Of a DNA stretch of 64,000 bases, positions 48,403-59,400 are shown piece after piece. This DNA comes from Calvatia gigantea (taxonomy: Eukaryota > Basidiomycota > Agaricomycetes > Agaricales > Lycoperdaceae): contig JACAAK010000010.1 of assembly GCA_025093985.1 (NCBI GenBank), forward strand, positions 1,079,501-1,143,500. Direction: 5' to 3'. The notes beneath the pieces are model-generated. The model saw only the letters and a program-made list of their open reading frames with translations. It did not search any database and was not told the origin of the DNA. Positions within the stretch are counted from its first letter, which is position 1. Every line of letters starts with the position of its first letter. The translations under genes were made by a program, and so were the position numbers.

Positions 48403-49182
48403 GTCGACAATACTTGTCACAGCACATGCCACCTACGTAATTACCTAAACAGACCTTCCTTCAAACAAAGCGTGCTTCCTCCACTTAACATCCGATGTTC
48501 CCCTACGACATGCAAGTGAAGAGCTTTGTCCACGCCTCACTTGAATCAACGTCAAAGGCTCCCTGGCCGAATGAGACCTTCTGGGAGAGGGGCGAAGGCT
48601 ACGAAACCGCAGCCAGAATTTATGGAGCGTGGAAATTTCACGTGGTGGTTCTGAATTAAGGTCCAATGGCTGTTTTAGCTCCATTCCGGTTTCAAGTAAC
48701 GCTTCGGTCCGAAATGGAGACGGCCACACAACACACAAGACCATCGCCGAGGGATCATGCGGACGCTCCGTCCACACCAAATAACCACGCAACTACTCAT
48801 CAAGCCATGCTCGCGGACAAGAGCCAAGGACCCATTGGATCCACCGCAGTGAACTATACCTCCAGGACCCTTACGAGGAAAAGTACATCTGTTAACTCGG
48901 GCGGTCTTGCGCATCATGACTCGAGGCGGATTAACAGACCAGAGTCCTTGTCACACCAGAAAGAATTGATCCAGCCGCGACAATATCGCATTGAGCGAAA
49001 ATCCTTCTGGGCTCGGAACGCCCGTTGCGCCTTGTACATCAAATAGGGAATCCCTTCCCGGTCCTTTCCTTTGTCCCTATTACGACACCCCCCTTTCCAT
49101 TTCCATCAAGGAGGCCTCCCCTTCCTGCTTTCCGATGCCACGGACCGACATAACTCCTTCGGACGCGCCGGCAGTCCAGTGC

Positions 49183-49183
<1 letters not shown>
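48403..49183 (+). pseudogene. Relic of the SH3-PX-BAR / NUM1 head-to-head 5' region
   Basis: The stretch is collinear with about 56015-57062. Its left part follows the SH3 exon in antisense (GCTTTGTCCACGCC vs GCTCTGTCCACGCC, then GGCTCCCTGGCC and GAGAGGGGCGA). 48600-48770 matches the shared promoter (TGAATTAAGG, GGCCACACAACACAC). 48770-49030 matches NUM1 exon 1, including TTCTTGCGCAGC and GACTCGGAACGCCC-like blocks. 49040-49100 matches intron 1 and 49100-49183 exon 2, up to the A-run of GCGCGCCAAAAATG. Many substitutions and indels make it non-coding. Confidence 0.78.

Positions 49184-49236
<53 letters not shown>
49184..49236. repeat. Poly(A) run, 53 bases
   Basis: An uninterrupted A run that starts where the relic reaches the short natural A-run of NUM1 exon 2 (57060-57064). 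It is an expansion at a breakpoint or an assembly artefact. Confidence 0.9.
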
Positions 49237-49239
<3 letters not shown>

Positions 49240-49303
49240 TCTTGGCGGCGCTGAATCGAATACATGCGGTGTTGGCTGTGGAAGCGGTGGGATTAAATTC
49301 TTC

Positions 49304-49984
<681 letters not shown>

Positions 49985-50652
49985 CGTGACGGGAGGTTTC
50001 TAATTTTGCGGGGTATCTTGGGATATCAACCCGATATATAGCATTGGGACAACGTCATTCTTCTATGATAATCATCATTCGAGCGTTAGAGTCGAAAGCC
50101 CCCCGGGCCTGATATCCATCTACCGATGGCCACAAAACTGTGAGCAGTGGGTGATTGCGGCGTGTGTATATGTCAGCTACTAACACCTTCAGATAGATTT
50201 TAGTTGCGTGGCTAGGTGGTCTCCCGAGCCCACACAGCCTTCATTTCCGCTCACCATGCTGAGCCCGAGATACTATTGATGCATTGAATTAGCAATCAGG
50301 GTCACAGCGCTCACCAAATGCTCCAATACCTACTTTCTATTGGGTGACACGAAGGTCTTTTCATGTCCGCAAGATAATCTGACAACTACAATGTTCGCAT
50401 GTGTGTCGTTGACCCGCGACCCGGGGAATGTCATGTCATATGCCGTTGTGATATGCTCTGCCCTTGACTAGCCTTGACTCCTGACCTCGAGACCTCAAGA
50501 GAAGCGTCATTCGTTCTTTCTATTGGATAAAACCGAGGGCGATGATGTTCGTCATGGTACGAAGTAAAGGTATATAAGATTGCGGTGTACTCGACTATGT
50601 CATGTGATGAATATACCAACACTTTCGTGCATTCAGACCCGCAAACCTTAAC
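49985..50652. other. Upstream flank of copy L
   Basis: Duplicate of 47629-48278 with small indels. No gene recognised. Confidence 0.4.
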
Positions 50653-51127
50653 AGGACCCTGGATAATCCCTATATATGTTGTGTACCAATTTGGACAAAA
50701 TTGGCCGAAAAATGGCTCAAAGCCATGTGTCGGTTTGGACAAATACTGCCCGCTGCAAGGCGAAGCCCAGAAGCAAGTTCGGACAAAAATTGGCCAGAGA
50801 TCAGTCGATTACCCTTAAGGGGGAGCTCAGAAACAAACATTGGGGGAGGGAGAGTTGGCAGAGAGTTGTTTTAGCTTTTTCTGGAAAGAAATATAGTTTA
50901 TAAGAGGTGCAGCCGTACAAATAGCATAAATGCAGAAAATTTTCATTTTGAGGACTTCCCGTTATTCCAATGGTGGATGTCAAGTTCGGACAAAAAAATG
51001 GCTGTTTTGGGAGGCCGGTGCCAAGTTCGGACAAAAAATACCCTTTTGGTGGGGCCGGTTCGGACAAAAATTTGGCCCAAAACCGGACTTCTGTACAGCG
51101 ACATATATAGGGATTATCCGGGGTCCT
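50653..51127. mobile_element. hAT-like MITE (475 bp) with 8-bp target duplication
   Basis: The termini AGGACCCTGGATAATCCC.. and ..GGGATTATCCGGGGTCCT are inverted repeats of about 34 bases. The flanks ACCTTAAC (50645-50652 and 51128-51135) are a perfect 8-bp target duplication, and the empty site is preserved at 17533-17540. Eight-base duplications are characteristic of hAT elements. There is no transposase. The interior repeats a GGACAAAA motif several times (50692, 50738, 50779, 50987, 51028, 51061). Confidence 0.88.
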
Positions 51128-51135
51128 ACCTTAAC

Positions 51136-51478
51136 ACTACGTTTCTATTATTAGAGCCTATCCAAATGATAGGGTACACGCAGTGTCCATCAGTCATTCT
51201 TTTTTGAGAACATTAGCACAAAAACAACGGGGACACGAATCTACACAAGGACCAAATCCCACCTCCACCCAAGACTAAAACCTCATAAATACACTCCCCC
51301 TTTCTCCTCTCGTGTCTACCCCTTCGCTTTTAAATCCCCACCGCCATTACCGAACGACGCCGCAAACGCCCACAAAACCAACAAAGCTAAGTACAAAGGT
51401 ACAAAACGCATCACTTCACGAAGCCGAACTAGCAGCCACAAGCAATGTTCAAACTTCCGTTGTCGAGTAACGGAGTCG
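51136..51478. other. 3' flank of copy M
   Basis: Array spacer, similar to 17541-17887. No gene recognised. Confidence 0.4.
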
Positions 51479-52626
51479 CTACACGGACGAGGTGCACACA
51501 TCTCTCCTGTCTTCTTCGATATGGTACGCTTGTGGGTCGAAATTTGATTCAGATGTAACCTGTGTCCTTGTGTCGTCCTCTCTTCTCCAACTAAATGCCC
51601 TATCAAGAACAACTTGGTGAATTATTATCACAGATGCCAACGCGGGGTAACATCAATCTTTCAGCTTGAAAATTTGCTAGACCGCGTTGCCCACAAACTA
51701 GTTCAAGACACACCTGACTCTGAGGGGCAATAAGCCCAACGACTCTACCAAACGCACTTCCAGTCCCAAGTCCCACAGCGGCGGCAATCGTTATCGGCAC
51801 ACTTGACGGCTGCCGACTGGAGCAATATCCCGACGATACGAAGGTGTGGCAGTGTAAGCCCCTTATCGCCTAGGGCTGCTGTTGCCATTTTCCGATGTGC
51901 GAGTAAGCGGGCGGTGAGAAATAGGGTCGCATAGATGTTTAATGCTGAGTTGGATGCGAGTGCTATCGTACCGGGTATATCGGGGTAGGCGGGATTGTGC
52001 ACATCAGGTAGTGCCAGTGCAGCAGTTAGGCTTCCTGTAACTAAGATACTCGTTAAGTGAGGTACTGTACTTCCCTCAGAGTTTCGTGACTTATACCTAG
52101 CGTTAGGATCCATAGGCAAGCTGGAAAGACCCACAACACAGTTTCCTCACTTCGAGGACTTATATGGTCCGAGGGCTCTTTGGACCATGAAACACCTCCA
52201 CACCGAGGAGTAACACCCATTAAAAAAAGGTGAGGGATTAAGTGGCATAATGGACGTACGAGAACCCCGTCTGCCAGGAAGCCCGACAGCCAAAGTCGTT
52301 GAACCCAAAACTTTACCCCATACCTTGGAGAGACTCTTGTAGTCTTGTGTGGTGGCTGAGAAGAGAAGATTACAAGATAGTTGTCTAGGATGAACGTTTC
52401 AATACCCAAGGTGAGAACTGTCAGCATTAAAATGATGATATAAATACGGAGGAAATGGTTCCGTCTCGACGGGCCTTTGTCCAACCCCTTTGAGGATAAA
52501 AGGGAGACAGAGGAGACTCCCCAAGCGACGATGATGCCTGCCAAAAGAGCACCAATGAAGAGCCCAATCATGTCCACCATCTGGTTGTATGAGAAGCCGT
52601 TAGAGGTCTTCCGTGCCAAGGCTCCT
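51479..52626 (-). pseudogene. Seven-helix membrane protein, array copy M (multiply broken)
   Basis: This is the last array copy. The start codon is AGG instead of ATG (52626-52624). Exon 1 is 367 bases, with extra bases near 52343 and 52277. Exon 2 has an extra base (AAACTGTG for AAACATG-type siblings), and exon 3 an extra base at VKCADN. The exon 4 acceptor reads CC instead of AG near 51645. Helix motifs IGLFIGALL, NIYATLFLTARLL and ILLQSAA are still clear. Confidence 0.78.
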
Positions 52627-53425
52627 GGTGATAGGAGGTTGGGTATCTTGCAGTATCTCGTCCACCTAGCCTAGGGCCTGATATACAACGCGAGAGCAGC
52701 AGCGTTCTTCCGTAGTTATCACCGCTAGAACGCTAGATTGCAAGGCCCCCGCGGACTTGATATTAATTTACTGGGGTCGGGCGACAAGGCTGGCCTCAAG
52801 CAGTGGGTGATTGCAACATGTACACATACCAACCGCTGACACCATCAAGCAAAATTCAGATGCACAGTCGAGTTGACCTTCTGAGCGCCCTGAGTCCATT
52901 ACGGTTAACCTTCGTTGCCTTCGTTTTAATCACCAGGAGGGGTCCGGGAAATCCATTGTTGTATTATACGTAGTAGCGGCGATCTGGAGTATCAATGCTC
53001 TCATGACTTCTTATCACTAGATTGGGTGATACTGGCGATCTGATTGTTTCCGGGCGCGGTGTTGATTTTCGATCCAAGGGTTTATGTCGTAGGCTGTTAA
53101 GGTGGGGTGGTAGTGTGTTTAGGGTCGGTCCGTCCCACTCTATGCATTGCCCATCCGGTCCTCCCACTAATTCCACCTTCCCAGCAACGTTCCTCGTCCC
53201 GTCCACGACTCTTGATATTTTAGAGAGGGGTTTAATTTTATTCTTTCATACGTTCGGATCTGCGAGTATTATTTCAGCAGCCATGTTTTTTATTCTCAAA
53301 GTCCATCCAAATGATATGTATGGTACATGCCGTGTCCATCAGTAATTCAAAAAGAGCACCTTCACAAAAACAACAAAGCCACAAAGCAAAAAGCAAACCA
53401 CACCTATTATTCACCCAAGCACTAC
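52627..53425. other. Spacer between copy M and the sorting nexin gene
   Basis: Upstream flank of copy M and 3' flank of the SH3-PX-BAR gene. No further gene recognised. Confidence 0.4.
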
Positions 53426-56284
53426 TCAAGACCAAAACCTCCCAAAAACACTTCCCCTCTCCGCCTCTCGTGTCTGTCCTTCCCTACCCTTACCACTCCC
53501 ACCGCTCCCACCATTGCCACTACCACCAAACGACGCCGCAAACCCACCCGTAACAGCCCCCGCAACACCCACCACAACACCTACAGTCCCCTGCACCGCA
53601 ACACTCACAGGTCTCATCGGTGCCGAATCGAATACATGCGGTGTCGGTTGTGGGAGTGGTGGGATTAGAATTTCGCCTTGTCCTAGAGTTCCTAGTGTTA
53701 CTTCTGCTGCTGCTGATGGTGGTGGTATAGTGGATCTGGCGTTGGAAGTTGTGGAGGAGGGTGAGAATGGAGTTGGAGTTGGAACCGGTTTGGACGGGAT
53801 AAATTTATGTGTGGTTATTATTGAGGGTGTGTATGGTGAGAAGTGGGATGAAGAGGTATAGGAGGAGGTTGATGTGGGGAAGGGGTGGTTCTGAGGGAAG
53901 AGGTCACGCGTGTATATGGAGGGTGTGAGTGGTTCTGAGTTGAGTGATGGGTCTTGGGATGTGAGAGTTTGACGAGCGTTCTGGAGGCGGGTTAAAATCT
54001 ATTGCGAGTATTTCAGCGGCTGGGTTACAGTGTCAAAAAGGAGAGAGTGAGGTTTACCTGTTCGTAAACCCGAATTTCGCCATCAAGATGTTCCCTCGCC
54101 AACCGCTCAAAATCCTTCCACTTTTTGAGTGTGGTAGATATCCATTTCGGCCATGGTGGTGTTTAAGACTGTTTCACAGCGAGAGGCGAGCTCGGCTTTG
54201 GCTTTGTCAGGGTTGGATAAAGCTTCTTTGTAGCGGGATAATGTGGATTTGTGGGTTGTAGTTATAGGTTCGTATATTGCATCGGGGTGAGCCATGGATT
54301 TGAGAGACTCGTGTGTTGCGAGTTGGGTTCTTCTTGCCTGATGTCCTCCGTGTCAGTTTTGTGAAATGAACAGAGAGAGAGAGAGAGAGAAGAGACGCAC
54401 GTGGTCGTCATACAAATCAGCCACGCTTTGTAGGGTCTCGCTGAGTTTCTGGAGCCCCTTCGTGAGCCTCAAGCAGTCTACATGCCCACAGTAAGGTAAA
54501 CTGAAAAGGGGGTTGCGAGATAGAAAAAAACAACGCACCTTGACAGTCATCTCGCCAACACCACGCCCCATCCTTATTCACAACGCCGCTACACCCTCCC
54601 CTCACATCCTGCTCTCCCTCCTCATCCTCATCCTCACCCTCCTCAGCAATATAATTATGATAATCCCCTCCAGCAAACGGCGAAGTGATCATTCCTAAAA
54701 TAGCATACCCAAGACCCCTCTCAGCTCTAGCCATTTCGAGCCTTGCTTCCCTGACTTTGCCGAAGATACCCCTGAGGCCTTGTACGCTCCTCGAAACGGC
54801 TTTAACGTGGGTGCCGAATGTAGAAGAAGCTATTTCTGCGTCTTCCGCGTCAACGTTGAATGCGGGGTGGTATACTTTGGCGTAGAAGGAGGGACCGGCT
54901 GGGGGGAGGGACGTATGTGCCGGGAGGAGGGTTTTCCATTCCTGTTGTTATCAATCTTGAGGGTTAGGGGTTGTTGTTGAATAGAAGAAGGAAAATGCAA
55001 ACTCACATTGTCGTTCTCGCAGCTGAGGAAGAATGTCACAATCTCGGCGTACCGTGCAATAGGATGCCGTACGATTTTGTTGATGTAGCGTTCGAGATCG
55101 CCTCTCCGTGCTTCGATGAAATCGTCATTGAAACGACCGGAGTATTGTTTTTCGGGGAGGGGTGGTAGTGCTATTCCAGGTAACCTTCGCGTGAGTGCTG
55201 TATGCAAAATAACAAAATGCGAGAAACGGCGGTAGACTGTTAGACGCTGTAAGGGGTGCGGGCTTGCTTCATCAGCGTATTCGGAGCGAGGGATGAAATC
55301 AGAGTGGAGACGGTTGTGGTTACGAGAGAATATGGGAGGGTCGTAAGGGTCGTCTGGGGAGAAGAGGGAGGTGATGTTGTAGATTGTGTATGCGCCTGAG
55401 AGGACGGAGGAACGTTTGGAGGGAGAGTGGACGAGGATTTTGAAAGGTGGGATTTTGGATTTCCAGGAAGGGTCCGGTATCGACGTAGTGCTTGTCTGCT
55501 TCACCTTGACCGATGCTGCTTAGACGTTCGTGATCCTCGGTAGTTGTACGTTCATGCACATGCTTAGGTGGAGGAGTAGTTGGGGCAGAGGCAGCGAAAT
55601 CATCAGATTCAGATGCACCGTTAAGGACCCAGGCTTCTGCACCGCTTGTGACGAAGCTAGAAAAGCGGTTGAGAGATTTTCCTCCGAGAAGACTTTGTCG
55701 AAAGTTTGGAAATGGTCCACGCCATTCGCCAGTGTTCTGGGGGATGATGGGTAATGGCGTGTGTTGGTCTCCGCCAGATGGGGACCCTCCGCGTGGTGTG
55801 ATGCTATCATTTGTGGCCTCTTGTCGTTCTTTGCGTTTGGGTGGTGGTGAGTTTTCTGGTGTTGAGACAAAGTCTGATGTAAACTGGTTGCAAGGTTGTG
55901 AGTGGTTTGGTAGTGGTGGTTGGTAGATTAGATACATCGGCTACGTACAGTATAATAGGAGCGCGGTAGCAGACCCACTTCACCATTCGCCACGATCCTT
56001 ACTAGACTCCAGCCACCGGGTAGTACCTCCTTGATCACATCCAGATCATCGCCAGCCTCGACGGTGAGTTCCCTAAACTCGGCCTTGCCTTCAAAGTCAT
56101 ACAATGCGCGTGCTAGTCTCTCCACCTCTACACCATCCTGGATGTTCTCCTCGTCCGACAGCGAAGTAGCATCCAAATGCTCTGTCCACGCCGTCGACGT
56201 GTTAATACCAAGCGTCAAACTGGCTCCCTGGCCTCGACATTGACTGACTCCCTTGAGAGAGGGGCGATAGAGAGAAATCCGCAT
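53426..56284 (-). CDS. SH3-PX-BAR sorting nexin (SNX9/18/33-like)
   Basis: Predicted endosomal/plasma-membrane remodelling protein. The seven exons are 56284-55949, 55883-55560, 55495-55007, 54941-54539, 54477-54401, 54337-54058 and 53998-53426, with introns of 59-65 bases. The expected product is about 826 aa. SH3 lies at ~58-112 (ARALYDF, GEVGLLPRSYY) and PX at ~233-380 (RRFSHF, PPLPEK, RYINKIVRH), a phosphoinositide-binding fold. The BAR-type helical region is at ~384-640 (SVQGLRGIFGKV, GAWCWRDDC, QSVADLYDDH, ARRTQLATHESLKS), and a Pro/Ser/Gly-rich tail ends in FGRFWS. Exon 6 has 280 bases where 279 keep frame. One extra base near 54113-54118 turns KVEDFER into KVEGF-stop, while array relics keep the frame there. 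This is an assembly indel or a recent mutation. Confidence 0.85.
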
Positions 56285-56477
56285 TTGGCAATGAACGTTT
56301 AATGTGATAGCGTGGGAACATTTGCAGCGTGGTTGGTTTTACCGAATTAAGGCTCCAAGCTCGGCTGCCTTTTCGCTCCCATTTGCTCGTCTTTTAACGT
56401 TCAACGTTTAGCCAGGCTCCCGAAAGGAAGAGGGGCCACACAACACACCAGAGACCTGTTCTGCCAGGGGGGTCTCT
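56285..56477. promoter_or_regulatory. Bidirectional promoter interval (193 bp)
   Basis: The start codons of the sorting nexin (minus) and the Num1-like gene (plus) are 193 bases apart, so the two genes must share this interval. It includes AACGTTTAATG and AACGTTCAACGTTTAG motifs and GGGCCACACAACACACC. The last block is preserved in the relic at 48720-48740. Confidence 0.7.
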
Positions 56478-59400
56478 ATGGCCGACGACGACATCCTCCT
56501 CCACCAACATAACCACCGCTCAACTACATCATCCATCGCCATGCTCGACGACAACGAGCTCCAAGACGACCCATTCGCTGCTACCACCGCAGGCGACATG
56601 AACTTTTACCTCCAGAACCTCCTTGACAGGAAGGAAAAACAGCTTCAACAGGCTGGTAACCTCGGTCAGCGGGTTCTTGCGCAGCAGATGGAGCTCGAAG
56701 AGCGGATTAGACAGATCCAGGAGTCCGTTGTCGACAGGCCTGAGGAGGAAGAAGTTGACTCACAGACACGCGACAAGTATCGCGAGTTGAGCGAAACTAT
56801 CCTTGCTTGGGACTCTGAGAACGCCCAGTTGTCTGCTGCTTTTGGTACCAGCTCAAAGGTACGGGAAGCTCCCTTCCCCCCGGTTGCTCTCTCTTCCTTT
56901 TTTGTTCACTCTCACTTACGAGACCCAACCCCCCTTCACATTTTAGCGCTATACAAATGGCACGCAGCCTTCCCCCTCTCCTGCTTTCGCAGAGCTGCCA
57001 CACGAAGCACCTGAACATAAACGTCCTTCAGGATCCGCCGCCGGCCAGTCCAGGCGCGCCAAAAATGCGGCCAACCGCTCATTCATCGATCCCGGTCAGT
57101 TTTCTCTCTCCACCCACATACCCCACCGCCCATTTCAGCTTTTTTTTTTTACGTGTTCTAACGCCCATTAATCAATTAGAATTTGCTATGGATATCGGAA
57201 ATAACCTCCTTGCCGAAATCCGGCGATTGCAAAGTCTCCTGACGGAGCGTGACAAAGCTATCCAGGATATGAAAGAAGAAAGGGATGATCTCGAGAGAAC
57301 CGTTGAAGCTCTCAAAGCCACACTAAAGCAGCAGGAGCGCAGTTCCGGTACGTATCGAGCCTGGGCCCTTTGAGCCCCATTCCCACTCCAAAAAACTTTT
57401 CATTAACTCTCCATTTCTTTTACCCGAATAGACAAATACAAAGAAGAAAACTGGAACCTCGAAGTAACACTCCAAGAACTCCGTTCCCAACTCACAGACT
57501 CCCAATCCTCCGTCCAACGTCTCGAATCCGACCACAAAAAACTCACCAAATCCCTCTCCCAAGCCCGTGACACCATCGACGCCTACAAAACCGATACCGA
57601 AAAACTCCAATCAGCCCTCTCAGACCTTAAATCCAAACACGAAACCGATATCGCCCAAGCTCGTAAACATGCCGCAGGGCTTGCGAGAGATAAATTGGAT
57701 TTGCAACAGACGGTTGATACACTTAAAGCTGAAGTGGCGAAAGCGAATCGGAGGATACCAAAGTTTGGTTCGCCTTTGACACCTGGGGGTGATGCGAGTA
57801 TGAAGGATTTCATTACTCCTGCTGGAACTGAGCGGGATGATACCCTTTCTACTGCGGATTTATTCACGGGAGGCGCATCGACTAATCGGAGGAAGTATGA
57901 CACGTCGGGTTTGTTCCCTGCAGACGGGTTCGGAAACGAATATGATCCGGATTATTCACCGGAGCAGTCCCCACTCAAGAGACCTTTCCTTGCTCCTAAT
58001 CACCCCAGTAACGAAATCGAGGCACTGCAGCAGAGATTGGCGCATGCCCAGAGACAGATAAATACCCTCAAAGGATCTCTGAACCGGGAGAAGCAAATGC
58101 GGATCCGGTTAGAGAATGGGCAGAATGGGACTCCTGTTAATAACAACGAGGAGGATCAGGTCGATGAAGAGGGGGATGAAATGGAAATTTCGGAACCTGC
58201 CGTTGTTAATAAGCCGAAATCGAGGAGGGGAGGAACTCCGTTCAAAGTGGGTCGGGGAAGTGCTAGTGGTGGTGGGCGCCGCGGACGCGGTAGAGGCGGA
58301 ATCACGCTTATCCAGAGATTGGGTTTAGCAGCCAGCAGCCCTGCGTCGGAATTCAATGATAATGAAGAAGATGGTGGTAGGTGAAGGGTTCCGCGAATCG
58401 TCACCACCTCCACCCGTACCCTCCATCCCGATCAATTTCCAAGCAGCGCCTGACGAAGAGGAAGAGAACTTTTTCAACTCTTCTTCTGGTAGTCTCCTCA
58501 AAGACGTTGAAGAAGAGCAGAACGACGACATATCACCAGCGTCTAATAGAACATCTGTAGCTTCCGTGGAAGGCATGGACCCCGTCTTCGCAAACGTCCT
58601 CAAACGTGTTCCGTCCACGGGTTCATCCTACGCCGGTAGTCCCTTACGTCACTCCATCCTCACCCGTCGCGGATCAGTGTCTCGGAGAAACGCCCGTGGT
58701 GGTGGTACTGGTAGCGTCGGTCGACGCTCGCGCGGAGGTGTCCCCTTCAAAGAAGCCAGACCACCTTCGTTGGTTAATGACAATCCTAGTGCGCTTGCTG
58801 CGGAATTGGGACTTGGGAGCGGGACGGCTGTTGAAGAGGGTGCTTCACCGATGAAAGCACTGAGTGGACTTGGCAGTCCGACGAAACTTGGGTTTGATGT
58901 GGAGGATAGTATTAGAGAAGAGGAAGATGAGTTGAGGGCTTGGAGGAATGAGGTTGTTGGGGATGCTGAGCAGGATGACGAAGGCGAAGATGACGATGTG
59001 GTAGTGGAGGTTGAGATGAAGGAGTTTGGATGTCAGACTGATCCTGAGCCTGTGAAGGCTGAGATCGAAATGCAGACGGATGAAGCACCGAAACGTGTCT
59101 TGGTGGATAGTGCCGTGGAGACGGATCCGGTACCTCTGCCTCTACCTCGACCTGTATCGAGGGTCGTGCCAACGGATGGTTATCGCCGAACAACAATCAC
59201 ACAAGCCGATCTTACACTCTCATCCTCGTACTCTTCTTCGGGGGATAACACCATCACACGCAGTTTCTTGGCTCGTCGTTCATCAGACGAAGACCTAGAC
59301 GAAGGCGAGGAAACAGAAACGGGAGAAGAAACCGAGACGGGAGAAGAGACGGACTATTACGATGCGAGAGCAAGCATCGCAATGACCACTCCCTCCGCGC

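Noticed and set aside
53514..53861. Plus-strand frames opposite the sorting-nexin tail (also 25632-26099 and 10761-11054)
   Set aside because: Antisense shadows of the proline/glycine-rich tail exon, which continues the BAR frame across a good intron.
54366..54392. (GA)n run as a separate repeat feature
   Set aside because: A short microsatellite inside intron 5 of the sorting-nexin gene, of no evident significance.
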